This document shows positions 16,536-25,175 of a DNA stretch of 64,000 nucleotides, in pieces. The translations under genes were made by a program, and so were the position numbers. This DNA is from Colwellia sp. M166 (GTDB taxonomy: Bacteria; Pseudomonadota; Gammaproteobacteria; Enterobacterales; Alteromonadaceae). The DNA lies in NCBI RefSeq assembly GCF_024585285.1, contig NZ_CP040755.1:2108001-2172000 (forward strand), given 5' to 3'. The notes below the pieces were generated by a model. It saw only the letters and a list, made by a program, of their open reading frames with translations, was not told where the DNA came from and made no database searches. The stretch's first letter is position 1. Each line of letters begins with the position of its first letter.

Positions 16536-18029
16536 TTACTTAATCAGCTTCAACCTTAACTTACCATACAAGAACTTAATATCTTCTTTATCGACAAAAA
16601 TAAACATATTAATAGTGATAATTAAAGGCGTAAATATAACCCCTAATAACAGTAAATTAACCCAAGTAATGGCGACGTATTTTTCGATCATGTACTGACC
16701 AAAAAAACCAATACTATAAGTAAGAATCAACGCCGTTATAAACTGCAGAACAACAGGTTTTAGGTTAAAATCGTTATACTTTTTAACTACTAGCAAGCTA
16801 AGTAACACATCTGACAAAAGAAAACTAATACTTGTTGAAATTGCAATACCAATTAGTCCGTATTGCTTGGCTAAAATAATTGACAATACAACATTAAATA
16901 TTGCTCCAAACATACTCACAAATGACAGGTATTTATGATTTGCTTGTGCAAAGAGTAAATCTCTAATTGATTGAAAAACAGCACGGCATAAACATGAAAA
17001 AATAAGCACATTTAAAATCGGGATAGATTTTAAAAACTCTTGGCCTACCCATAATTGTACAAAAGCCGCACTGAATGCAAAGAGTATTGAGTATAGACAA
17101 GAGTATACTAAAATATTTATCGTGGTTACTTTTAAAAAAGTGTGTTCCATATTTTTATTATTAGCAGCCATTTTATTAAACATCGGCAGAAAAACACCGC
17201 TTACTGACATAGTGAATCCTTCAACAAGTGCTGCTAATCGACTTGCAATACCAAAAATAGGCACTAAGGACAATTCAAATAACTTAGTTACAAGAATGGG
17301 ATCAACTCTATTATTAATTGTCTTAGCCACGCCAGTTGCTATAACATGTTTCGAAAAATGAAATAACTCTTTAAACTCCGTCAATGAAGCATGTTTCACA
17401 CTAAAATTGAGTGAAGGCAACAAGCGTTTTATACAAATAATCTTTAACACGTTACTTATTAAATCGGCTGCTAAAGTCGCTATAACAGCACCATATATAT
17501 TGAGTTCCAAGAGTAAAAAGTAGACAAGAATTGCTTTAATAATTGCGTTAAAAGAAGAAATATTCGCGTCAATATCATACCTAAGTAAACATGAAAAAAA
17601 TCCATTGAAGCTGCACATTACAAAATCCCACAAAACTTTAATGCAAAGTAAGCTTAGCGATAATGTAAAAACTTCAGCGTTGGCACTGGTCATCCCAAAA
17701 ACTAAAGGGTTTGTAGCCAATGAAAATAGCCCAACAACCGCTATAGCACCCAAGACAGAAAAAAGTAAAACACTCGTTGAAAATATTCGGTTTAAATTTT
17801 TGTCGCTTTTACTTTCCAATGCCCAAGTTATATGACGTTGAACAGCAGCAGGAAAGCCTAAATTTATAATATTAAACCACCCTAACATTGATAAAATTAG
17901 CAACCATAAACCATAGTTTTCAGTGCCTAATGTTGTAATCAAAAACGGGGTTAGCAGTAATGATATCGCTACTGTTATGATATTCTCAATAAATCTAAAT
18001 AGGGAGCTTGAAAACAGTTTTTTAAACAT
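16536..18029 (-). CDS. Wzx-type polysaccharide flippase (MOP superfamily)
   Basis: A 497-residue inner-membrane protein with about 12-14 helices, of the oligosaccharidyl-lipid flippase branch of the MOP superfamily. The N-terminus FIENIITVAISLLLTPFLI and TENYGLWLLILSMLGW is characteristic of O-antigen/teichoic-acid exporters, and the family's later helices are present to the C-terminus. It would move the finished lipid-linked repeat unit from the cytoplasmic to the periplasmic leaflet, upstream of the Wzy-like polymerase. It stands alone on the minus strand between the decayed region and a 547-base gap. Confidence 0.88.
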   Translation of the reverse strand: MFKKLFSSSLFRFIENIITVAISLLLTPFLITTLGTENYGLWLLILSMLGWFNIINLGFPAAVQRHITWALESKSDKNLNRIFSTSVLLFSVLGAIAVVGLFSLATNPLVFGMTSANAEVFTLSLSLLCIKVLWDFVMCSFNGFFSCLLRYDIDANISSFNAIIKAILVYFLLLELNIYGAVIATLAADLISNVLKIICIKRLLPSLNFSVKHASLTEFKELFHFSKHVIATGVAKTINNRVDPILVTKLFELSLVPIFGIASRLAALVEGFTMSVSGVFLPMFNKMAANNKNMEHTFLKVTTINILVYSCLYSILFAFSAAFVQLWVGQEFLKSIPILNVLIFSCLCRAVFQSIRDLLFAQANHKYLSFVSMFGAIFNVVLSIILAKQYGLIGIAISTSISFLLSDVLLSLLVVKKYNDFNLKPVVLQFITALILTYSIGFFGQYMIEKYVAITWVNLLLLGVIFTPLIITINMFIFVDKEDIKFLYGKLRLKLIK

Positions 18030-18576
18030 AAAGGGCCTTAGATTTAGCTTATTAAATTTTAGATTAATGATGAATTATTGAAAAATTTATTTATGATGAC
18101 ATTATGGCATAGTCAATGTATTGTTGAAATTAAACAGTAATATATAACTAATATGAATCACTGTGCATTGAATATAGTAGACTTAACGAGTTTTGAATTA
18201 TAGGTGGTTTAAGAACAATTCATGTGTTTTTTTGTTGTACTAGGCTTCTTAAATACCGCCATTATTTATTCTGCGTTACAGCGTGAAAAATATAGTATGG
18301 TTTGGTTTGGTTTTTAGGGCGTAGTATCAAGTGATAAATGCTCGCTTTCTTATTTATTCTTTTGATAACTATCATAGTGTTTTCTTTTATCATGCGCCCC
18401 TCATTATTAAAGATGAAGATCATCTCAATGAGCAGGGTTATTTTTACTTGATGCATTATTTTTAACACAAAGCGGCAACTCTTTTAATTCTGATTACACT
18501 GAAAAATTGCAATCAAGCGAAGCAGATTTCAACACTACGACAAACACTGCTTCCAAGGTCGACCAGGAAAAGAAAT
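18030..18576. other. intergenic gap with possible gene remnant
   Basis: A gap of 547 AT-rich bases upstream of the PaaK-like gene. Plus-strand frames contain short protein-like pieces without a start: one reads HAPLIIKDEDHLNEQGYFYL before TAA near 18463, which resembles the catalytic D-x-x-H end of SGNH/GDSL esterases. Another frame gives a 37-codon peptide at 18338-18451. These may be remnants of a lost gene, but similarity is too short to be sure. The promoter of the 18577-25148 operon should lie here; no textbook elements stood out. Confidence 0.35.
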
Positions 18577-19917
18577 ATGTACTCGAAGATATTACGCAAT
18601 TACTTAATGCCTTTTTATGAAATGTTAAATAAAAAGGAGTTATTACGGCATCTGAATGAATATGAAAGTCATTTGCAATGGAACGCTGAACAACTTGCCG
18701 CACATCAATGGCAAGAATTATCCTTATTACTCTCCCACGCTTACAATACCACGTCTTTTTATCGTAAGGCATGGCAAGAGGTTGGTGTAACCGATATTCG
18801 AGATATAAAAAACCTAACTGATTTTAGCACCTTACCTTTAATTACAAAGTTGGATATCCAGCAGCATTACGCAGAGTTTGTTTCTAGTAAATACAGTAAC
18901 AATATTCGAAAGTCGACAGGTGGTTCAACAGGACAACCCTTTCATTTTGAATACAACCTTGAAAGTAACACTAGGCGTGAAGCTATAATGTGGCGAGGTT
19001 ATGGTTGGCTAGGTGCTGGCCTTGGCGAAAAAACACTTTACTTGTGGGGGGCTGACATTGGTGAAAAAACTTTTTTAAAAGCTATAAAAAACGACCTTTA
19101 TCATGCTTTTTATAATCGCAAGATGCTTAATTCTTTTGCGATGAATAAAAACAATATGATGGAATATATTGATCAAATCTACCGATATAAACCCTCGGCG
19201 ATAGTCTCTTATGTCAACCCACTGTATGAGTTAGCAAATTTTATAATAGAACATAAGATTGCAGTATATCAGCCAAAAACTATTTTGACCGGCGCTGAAC
19301 CTTTATATCCACATCAACGCGAAACTATCCAACAAGCATTTAATTGCCAAGTAAATGATACCTTTGGTTGCCGTGAGTTTATGCTGATGTCTGCTGAATG
19401 TAGAAAAAATAACAATCTTCACATTAACAGCGATCACCTAGTGATTGAAACGGTCAATGAACAAGGACAATCGGTAAAAGGACTCTCAGGTGATTTAGCC
19501 ATTACTGATTTGTATAATTACGGCATGCCACTTATTCGCTACTTAAACGGCGATAGAGCAACGCTTATTGAGACCGCTTGTAGCTGTGGTAATCCATTGC
19601 CAATCATGAAAAGCGTCGATGGACGCAAACTAGACATTATAAAAACACCTTCAGGAAAAATAATTCCAGGCGAGTTGTTCCCTCATTTATTTAAAGAGTT
19701 TACCTGTATACAACGTTTTCAAGTAAAACAAACAACATTAGACTCTCTCGACATATTAATTATTGAAAATACGCCCTTAGACATACTAAGTCGAGAAAAA
19801 ATCACCTCCGAAATCAACAAATATACCCAAGGAGAGCTTGCTATAAACTTTTCCATTGTTAATGAAATAGCCCTAACTGTAAGTGGTAAGCATAGAGTAA
19901 CTATTTGTGAAGTCTAA
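18577..19917 (+). CDS. phenylacetate-CoA ligase (PaaK/CapK)-family AMP-binding protein
   Basis: A 446-residue adenylate-forming enzyme of the PaaK/CapK branch. The P-loop STGGSTGQ lies at 113-120, then LTGAEPLYPHQRE and DTFGCREFMLMSAEC (adenine pocket and metal region), and LIRYLNGDRATLIE near residue 325. Members in capsule and exopolysaccharide clusters are thought to activate a carboxylic acid for transfer to the glycan. Cysteines around TACSCGNPLPIM match the zinc-type insertion common in the family. AGGAAAAG sits 6-7 bases before the ATG. It heads a plus-strand operon of six genes and overlaps the next gene by 11 bases. Confidence 0.85.
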   Translation: MYSKILRNYLMPFYEMLNKKELLRHLNEYESHLQWNAEQLAAHQWQELSLLLSHAYNTTSFYRKAWQEVGVTDIRDIKNLTDFSTLPLITKLDIQQHYAEFVSSKYSNNIRKSTGGSTGQPFHFEYNLESNTRREAIMWRGYGWLGAGLGEKTLYLWGADIGEKTFLKAIKNDLYHAFYNRKMLNSFAMNKNNMMEYIDQIYRYKPSAIVSYVNPLYELANFIIEHKIAVYQPKTILTGAEPLYPHQRETIQQAFNCQVNDTFGCREFMLMSAECRKNNNLHINSDHLVIETVNEQGQSVKGLSGDLAITDLYNYGMPLIRYLNGDRATLIETACSCGNPLPIMKSVDGRKLDIIKTPSGKIIPGELFPHLFKEFTCIQRFQVKQTTLDSLDILIIENTPLDILSREKITSEINKYTQGELAINFSIVNEIALTVSGKHRVTICEV

Positions 19918-21046
19918 AAAAGATAACTTAACTATTATCACCAATTTGTATCCGTTACCGTGGGAGCCAAATAGAGCCACATTTAACAAACAACAATTTG
20001 AACAACTCGATGATGTGTATCAACGCAATATGCTAATTCCCGTGGCTTTTGGTGATTGGTTTAAAAATAGAAAATTATTTAAGCAAACAGAAAACATTCG
20101 ATATGTGCCTTATTTTTATACCCCAAAAATCGGTAGACGTTTTTATAGTATATTCTTGTTTCTTTCTATTTTAATACATTCTGGATTGTGGCTAAAACGT
20201 AAAAAAAATCATATTTTATTTGCAAGTTGGGCATTCCCTGAAGCTATTGCGGTTAGCTGGCTAAGTAGAATATATCAAACAAAGTTTTATTTTAAAGTGC
20301 ATGGCAACGATATTAATTTGCATGGCAATATAAAACCTAGAGCAAAACAAATTGTTGCAGCCGCTAAACACGCAAATGCTATTGTTTCAGTTTCTAATGC
20401 CTTGAAAGAAAAAATGATAGCTATGGGCATTGAAAGCAGTAAAATCAACGTGATTTATAACGGCGTTAATCATCAAGTATTTGGTTCCATTAAAGTAACA
20501 CCGGTAACCACCCCATATATTTTATTTGTTGGTAACCTGAAAAAAGAAAAAGGTATATTTGAGTTACTTAATGGTTTCGCTGAAATTTGTCATTTATATC
20601 CAGACCTAACGTTAGTCTATGCAGGTCCAGGCGTTAATAAAAGTGTTTTGTTAAAACAAGCTGAACAGTTAAATATCAGCAATAAAGTTAGCATGTTAGG
20701 CACGATAAACCATCGAGACCTACCACAATTAATGGTCAATGCGAGATTAGTAGCTTTGCCTAGCTACAATGAAGGTGTACCTAATGTGCTACTAGAAGCG
20801 ATGGCTTGTGGAACGCCAGTACTTGCTACATGGGTGGGTGGTATTCCAGAAGTTATTGACCAGAAAGTTTGTGGACATTTGGTTGAAGCCAAGCAGTCAC
20901 ATGCAGTCGCAAGGGGCTTGCAATTAGTACTAAATAAAAACTGGTCTAGAAATGATATAAAAAGGCATAGCAGCCAGTTTTCATGGAAAAAAAATAAACA
21001 GAGCCTTTTACACTTATTAGAAACAGACGAAGTGCTAGTGAATTGA
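19907..21046 (+). CDS. family 4 glycosyltransferase
   Basis: A 379-residue GT4 enzyme starting with GTG at 19907, inside the end of the PaaK-like gene. Motifs: TNLYPLPWEPNRATFNKQQ at the N-terminus, HGNDIN, VIYNGVNHQVF, ILFVGNLKKEKGIFELL beginning domain two, YAGPG, and NEGVPNVLLEAMACGTPVLA carrying the donor-binding E-x7-E element, followed by VGGIPEVI. Soluble or membrane-peripheral. Overlapping genes imply translational coupling. The sugar transferred is unknown. Confidence 0.9.
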   Translation: MKSKKDNLTIITNLYPLPWEPNRATFNKQQFEQLDDVYQRNMLIPVAFGDWFKNRKLFKQTENIRYVPYFYTPKIGRRFYSIFLFLSILIHSGLWLKRKKNHILFASWAFPEAIAVSWLSRIYQTKFYFKVHGNDINLHGNIKPRAKQIVAAAKHANAIVSVSNALKEKMIAMGIESSKINVIYNGVNHQVFGSIKVTPVTTPYILFVGNLKKEKGIFELLNGFAEICHLYPDLTLVYAGPGVNKSVLLKQAEQLNISNKVSMLGTINHRDLPQLMVNARLVALPSYNEGVPNVLLEAMACGTPVLATWVGGIPEVIDQKVCGHLVEAKQSHAVARGLQLVLNKNWSRNDIKRHSSQFSWKKNKQSLLHLLETDEVLVN

Positions 21047-21117
21047 TATTGGTGATAATAATTTTTCTGTTACACTGTACCCTAGTGGACTTTCATTAAA
21101 ATGGAACGGTAGATTTA

Positions 21118-21750
21118 ATGTTACAAAAGCTCAAATATTTCGTAGGGTCTAAACTAATACCTAATCGCCTCTTTTTGATTGATAAAGGCCGCTCATCGAA
21201 GTCGCTTTATCTAACCTTTGATGATGGCCCTGTACCTGAAGTAACGACGCCCCTACTAGAGCTTCTAGGCAAATATCAAGTTAAAGCAACTTTTTTCATT
21301 GTTAGAGAGTGCGCTAAGGTACATTCTGAAGTGCTCACGCTTATTCATCAAAAAGGCCACGCATTAGCAAACCATACTTTTACTCACCTCCCCTTTCATA
21401 AAAGCACGATGAAACAAAAAATTAAGGAAGTGGTTGATACCAATATTTTAATTAAAAATATTGTCAATGAAGACTGTAAAATGTTCCGCGCCCCACAGGG
21501 CCGATGGGACATGAGGTTACTCTATCAACTCTCCCGGTTAAAAATACCCACCATCCATTGGAGTTGTGACTCTATGGATTTTATGAAAGAAAAATCAGAT
21601 GTCATTATTAAACGTTTTGTAATTAACCCTATGAACCCAAGAGATATTTTACTTTTTCATGACGATGTTCCTCGTTGTATCGAAGCCTTAGATATTTTAA
21701 TTCCAAAATGGCAAACACAAGGTTATACATTAGAAGCATTGGAGCAATAA
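21118..21750 (+). CDS. polysaccharide deacetylase (NodB homology domain)
   Basis: A compact 210-residue carbohydrate esterase family 4 protein, little more than the NodB domain. Motif 1 is LTFDDGP (Asp35, Asp36), motif 2 is HTFTH (His86, His90), motif 3 RAPQGRWD and motif 5-like LFHDD near residue 180. All metal and catalytic residues are present, so it should be an active N- or O-deacetylase. There is no signal peptide, so it would act on lipid-linked sugars in the cytoplasm. It is followed after 6 bases by a GT4 gene. Confidence 0.9.
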   Translation: MLQKLKYFVGSKLIPNRLFLIDKGRSSKSLYLTFDDGPVPEVTTPLLELLGKYQVKATFFIVRECAKVHSEVLTLIHQKGHALANHTFTHLPFHKSTMKQKIKEVVDTNILIKNIVNEDCKMFRAPQGRWDMRLLYQLSRLKIPTIHWSCDSMDFMKEKSDVIIKRFVINPMNPRDILLFHDDVPRCIEALDILIPKWQTQGYTLEALEQ

Positions 21751-21756
21751 ATTATT

Positions 21757-22947
21757 ATGAATATATTATTTCATCACAGAACTCGAGGGCAGGGCGCTGA
21801 AGGAGCGCATATCCGTGGTGTTGTCAAAGGTCTTACGCAACTGAACCATGTAGTTAACATACTCTCATTGCCAGGAGCAGAACCTGAATCAAATACAAAT
21901 CTGAGTATGTCGCCAACTAAAGGGTATGGTGAAAAAATTAAAAGCACTAGTTTTTTTTCGAAACTTACAGAACTCACTAAATATGTTCCTGAATTTACAT
22001 TTGAATTTTTTGAATTAATGTATAACTTTGTTGCATTTTGGCGAGTGAAGCAGAAAGTGAAGTCTTTAGAAATAGAGTTGATATATGAACGCTATTCACT
22101 ATTCATGTTTGCAACAGTTTGGTGGGCTAGAAAGAATAATCTCCCTATTATTTTAGAGATTAATGACTCTTGCCTGGTGCATCGAGTTCGCTTATTAACA
22201 TTTATTAAATTAGCAAAATGGATTGAAAAATGGATATTTAGCAATGCGACTGGTCTAGTTTTTATATCGAATCGATTCAAACAAGTTGCTACCGACGCCT
22301 ATGGTGAAATTGCCCCTAGCGTTATTTCTCCAAATGCAGCGGATCTAGATAATTTCATAATAGATCCTTGCACTGGTAAAAAATTAAGAGAAAAACTTAA
22401 TATAGATGATAAAGTAGTGGCCGGCTATGTTGGGGTTTTTGCAAAGTGGCATGGTGTAGAATGGTTTATCGAAGAAATAGTAAAAGACCTTTCTGAACAT
22501 CCTAACTTAGTACTTTTGTTTGTAGGGGATGGGGTCAGTTTAGAGCCAATTCAGAACATGATTATTGAAGCTAATTTAGAGAGCCAAATAATTCTTACAG
22601 GTCGTGTTCCCCATAATGAAGTAAGCCACTATCTGTCCGCGATGGATTTTGGAATCCTCCCTGACTCAAACGATTATGGCTCCCCTATGAAGCTATTTGA
22701 ATTTATGGCGATGGAAAAAGGAGTGGTTGCGCCAGACTTTTCTCCCATTACTGAAGTCGTAAATGATAATGAAACCGGTTGGCTTTTTCCTGCAAATGAT
22801 AAAAGTGCCTGCGTCAAGCGTGTATATGAGGTTGCATCAAATATAGAAGTACAAAATCATGTTGGTAAACGAGCTAGAGTTTACATAGAAAACGAGCGTC
22901 AGTGGAAACACAACGCCGCACAAATTATTGGCTTAGTTTCCACTTAG
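21757..22947 (+). CDS. family 4 glycosyltransferase
   Basis: A 396-residue GT4 enzyme. The N-terminus ILFHHRTRGQGAEGAHIRG is the glycine-rich substrate loop, VISPNAADLDNF the domain linker, and VVAGYVGVFAKWHGVEW the start of the second domain. DSNDYGSPMKLFEFMAMEKG holds the donor-binding acidic pair, in the variant with S-P-x-K-L-F-E typical of WbuB-like enzymes. No membrane segment. It is spaced 6 bases from the deacetylase gene and 25 bases from the next gene. Confidence 0.9.
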   Translation: MNILFHHRTRGQGAEGAHIRGVVKGLTQLNHVVNILSLPGAEPESNTNLSMSPTKGYGEKIKSTSFFSKLTELTKYVPEFTFEFFELMYNFVAFWRVKQKVKSLEIELIYERYSLFMFATVWWARKNNLPIILEINDSCLVHRVRLLTFIKLAKWIEKWIFSNATGLVFISNRFKQVATDAYGEIAPSVISPNAADLDNFIIDPCTGKKLREKLNIDDKVVAGYVGVFAKWHGVEWFIEEIVKDLSEHPNLVLLFVGDGVSLEPIQNMIIEANLESQIILTGRVPHNEVSHYLSAMDFGILPDSNDYGSPMKLFEFMAMEKGVVAPDFSPITEVVNDNETGWLFPANDKSACVKRVYEVASNIEVQNHVGKRARVYIENERQWKHNAAQIIGLVST

Positions 22948-22972
22948 CGAAACCTCATTAAGGAATAACAAT

Positions 22973-24148
22973 ATGCTTTTTAGCACTATAAGCATCATTA
23001 TTTTCATAGGCATTGTACTAACAACGCTGATCATCAGAAAAAAGCAAATGCACTTGTGGTTAGGCCATTACCTAAAGCGTAAATTAAAAAAAACCAAGCA
23101 TACCGTTGGCCCAAAACATATCATGTTTTGTTTTGTCGATCATTATGAACCCATGTGGGGCAAAGACATTTCTTATGAGCAAGAGTGTGCTCGTGTTGAG
23201 CGTTGGCATTTAGACTATCCAAAAGTTGCAAGCCAATTTAAAGATGCTGATGGCTGCCACCCTAAGCATTCATTTTTTTATCCCGAAGAAGAGTATCGCC
23301 AAGAACACTTAGATAAAATAACCAATTTATGCGCAGCTGGCTTTGGTGAAATTGAAATTCATTTACACCATGACAATGATACCAGTGATAATCTACGTAA
23401 GTTATTATTACGCTTCACAGAGACCTTGCATGTTAATCACGGCGCTTTCGTTAGGAATGAAGATACGGGGTTATTGCAATACACTTTTATCCACGGAAAT
23501 TGGTGTTTAGATAACAGTCGCCCTGACGGGAAATGGTGCGGTGTTAATGATGAATTGATCGTATTAAAAGAAACCGGCTGTTATGCAGATTTGACTTTCC
23601 CATCTGCCCCAAGTGATACACAACCAGCCTACGCTAATGAAATTTATTATGCCAAAGACGATCCTGATCAGCCAAAATCTCATAACAAAGGCAAGATAGT
23701 AGAAGTTGGTGGTCATAATTGGGGCGATATGATGCTAATAACAGGGCCATTAGGTTTAAATTGGAAGCATCGTAAAAAAGGTATTTTCCCACAAATTGAA
23801 AATAGTGACATTAGAGGTTCAATGCCACCCACTAAGGATCGTATTGATCTTTGGGTAGATACAGCTATTCACGTGAAGAATAAAGAAGATTGGCTTTTTA
23901 TTAAAATACATACCCATGGTACACAAGAACAAGATATGGATACGTTACTTGGTCACCCTTTTGAAGAAATGAATCAATATTTATTAGAAAAGTATAATGA
24001 TGGTGATAATTATGTCCTTCACTATGTCTCAGCAAGGGAAATGTTCAATATTATTAAAGCGGCAGAGTCAGGAAAGAATGGCAATCCTAACGCCTATCGA
24101 GACTATCAAATACCTGCACCTACTTATAAAAACAGCAGTGCAGGATAA
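22973..24148 (+). CDS. membrane-anchored deacetylase-like protein of unknown function
   Basis: A 391-residue protein with one N-terminal membrane helix (3-22) and a large hydrophilic domain. I recognise no named family, but it has the feel of a glycoside hydrolase/deacetylase beta-alpha barrel: VDHYEPMWG (Asp56, His57) sits where NodB proteins have TFDDG, HPKHSFFYP follows, EIHLHHDND (His130, His132, His133, Asp134) resembles a metal-binding strand, then HGNWCLDNSRPDG (174-186) and KIHTHG (311-316). It stands between a GT4 and a true deacetylase gene. AAGGA precedes the ATG. A metal-dependent action on the exopolysaccharide is inferred; topology suggests the domain could face either side depending on the helix. 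Confidence 0.65.
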   Translation: MLFSTISIIIFIGIVLTTLIIRKKQMHLWLGHYLKRKLKKTKHTVGPKHIMFCFVDHYEPMWGKDISYEQECARVERWHLDYPKVASQFKDADGCHPKHSFFYPEEEYRQEHLDKITNLCAAGFGEIEIHLHHDNDTSDNLRKLLLRFTETLHVNHGAFVRNEDTGLLQYTFIHGNWCLDNSRPDGKWCGVNDELIVLKETGCYADLTFPSAPSDTQPAYANEIYYAKDDPDQPKSHNKGKIVEVGGHNWGDMMLITGPLGLNWKHRKKGIFPQIENSDIRGSMPPTKDRIDLWVDTAIHVKNKEDWLFIKIHTHGTQEQDMDTLLGHPFEEMNQYLLEKYNDGDNYVLHYVSAREMFNIIKAAESGKNGNPNAYRDYQIPAPTYKNSSAG

Positions 24149-24155
24149 TAAATAA

Positions 24156-25148
24156 ATGTTGAAAAAAATAAGGCAAAAAACAGAGAATTTATTAGGGCTT
24201 TATCAATTAAAATGGCACAAAAGGCCTAATGCTGTCTATTGCTTTAACTACCATCGAATTGGTGACAAGAATAAAACCGCTTTTGATCCAAATGTATTTA
24301 GTTGTGATGCTGCACGATTTGAAGAACATATTAGGTTTTTCCAAAAGAACTTTACTGTTCTAAACTCCGAACAACTATTAAAGTTGATAGAGTCTGGTAA
24401 ACCCATCGACAAGAAATATGCAGTCATTACTTTTGATGACGGCTATATAGATAACTACACGCTTGCCTATCCAATTCTAAAAAAACTAAACTGCCCTGCA
24501 ATTTTTTATATAGCGACTGATTTCATTTCACAGCACACTTTGCCTTGGTGGGATGAAGTCGCTTGGTTAGTAAAAAATAACGATCTAAATGACTTTTTAA
24601 CTCTTCCGTGGGAATTCCCTAAAAATATTACCACTACCGAAAAACATAGGCAAATACAGTTAATACTCAGAATAATCAAAGATAACAAAAGCACTCAAGT
24701 CAATGAAAAAATGGAAATATTAAGGGCAAAAGCGAAGAGAAACTTTGATGCTAAATTAGAGCAAGAAAAATTATTCATGGACTGGGATATGCTAAATGAA
24801 ATGAATCGAAATGGCATAGATATTGGTTCACAAACATGTTCTCATCGAATATTATCTCATTTATCAAACGATGAGCAATTACATGAAATTGTACATTCCA
24901 AAACATTGCTAGAAGAGAAAATTAAAAAAGAGGTTATATCATTGGCTTACCCTGTAGGGGGCAGCGAATCTTACAATAAAACAACGTTAGACATAACGCT
25001 TAACGCAGGATACAAATTTGCATTTACCTTTATTCCAGGTATCAATAAAACGTTTGAACGTGATCAATTTACCATATCAAGGCTGTCAATTGATAATCAA
25101 TGCTCTACAAGTGAGATAAAGCAAAGGATATGTAAATATATCAAATAA
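24156..25148 (+). CDS. polysaccharide deacetylase family protein
   Basis: A 330-residue member of the NodB superfamily, last gene of the 18577-25148 operon. Motif 1 is ITFDDGY (Asp93-Asp95 region) and the middle insertion WWDEVAWLV is typical of larger family members. Motif 2 reads GSQTCSH, so the first metal histidine is replaced by glutamine while the second is kept; this variant occurs in parts of the family, and activity is uncertain. LAYPVGGSESY corresponds to the arginine/proline loop motif. No signal peptide. Convergent with the lipoprotein gene at 25176, 27 bases away. Confidence 0.85.
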   Translation: MLKKIRQKTENLLGLYQLKWHKRPNAVYCFNYHRIGDKNKTAFDPNVFSCDAARFEEHIRFFQKNFTVLNSEQLLKLIESGKPIDKKYAVITFDDGYIDNYTLAYPILKKLNCPAIFYIATDFISQHTLPWWDEVAWLVKNNDLNDFLTLPWEFPKNITTTEKHRQIQLILRIIKDNKSTQVNEKMEILRAKAKRNFDAKLEQEKLFMDWDMLNEMNRNGIDIGSQTCSHRILSHLSNDEQLHEIVHSKTLLEEKIKKEVISLAYPVGGSESYNKTTLDITLNAGYKFAFTFIPGINKTFERDQFTISRLSIDNQCSTSEIKQRICKYIK

Positions 25149-25175
25149 TGTTATAGCTATTAAATCACTTTAGGG

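Noticed and set aside
18338..18451. 37-codon plus-strand peptide with a membrane-helix-like start
   Set aside because: No ribosome binding site and it lies in AT-rich DNA where such frames occur by chance; neighbouring frames look equally protein-like.
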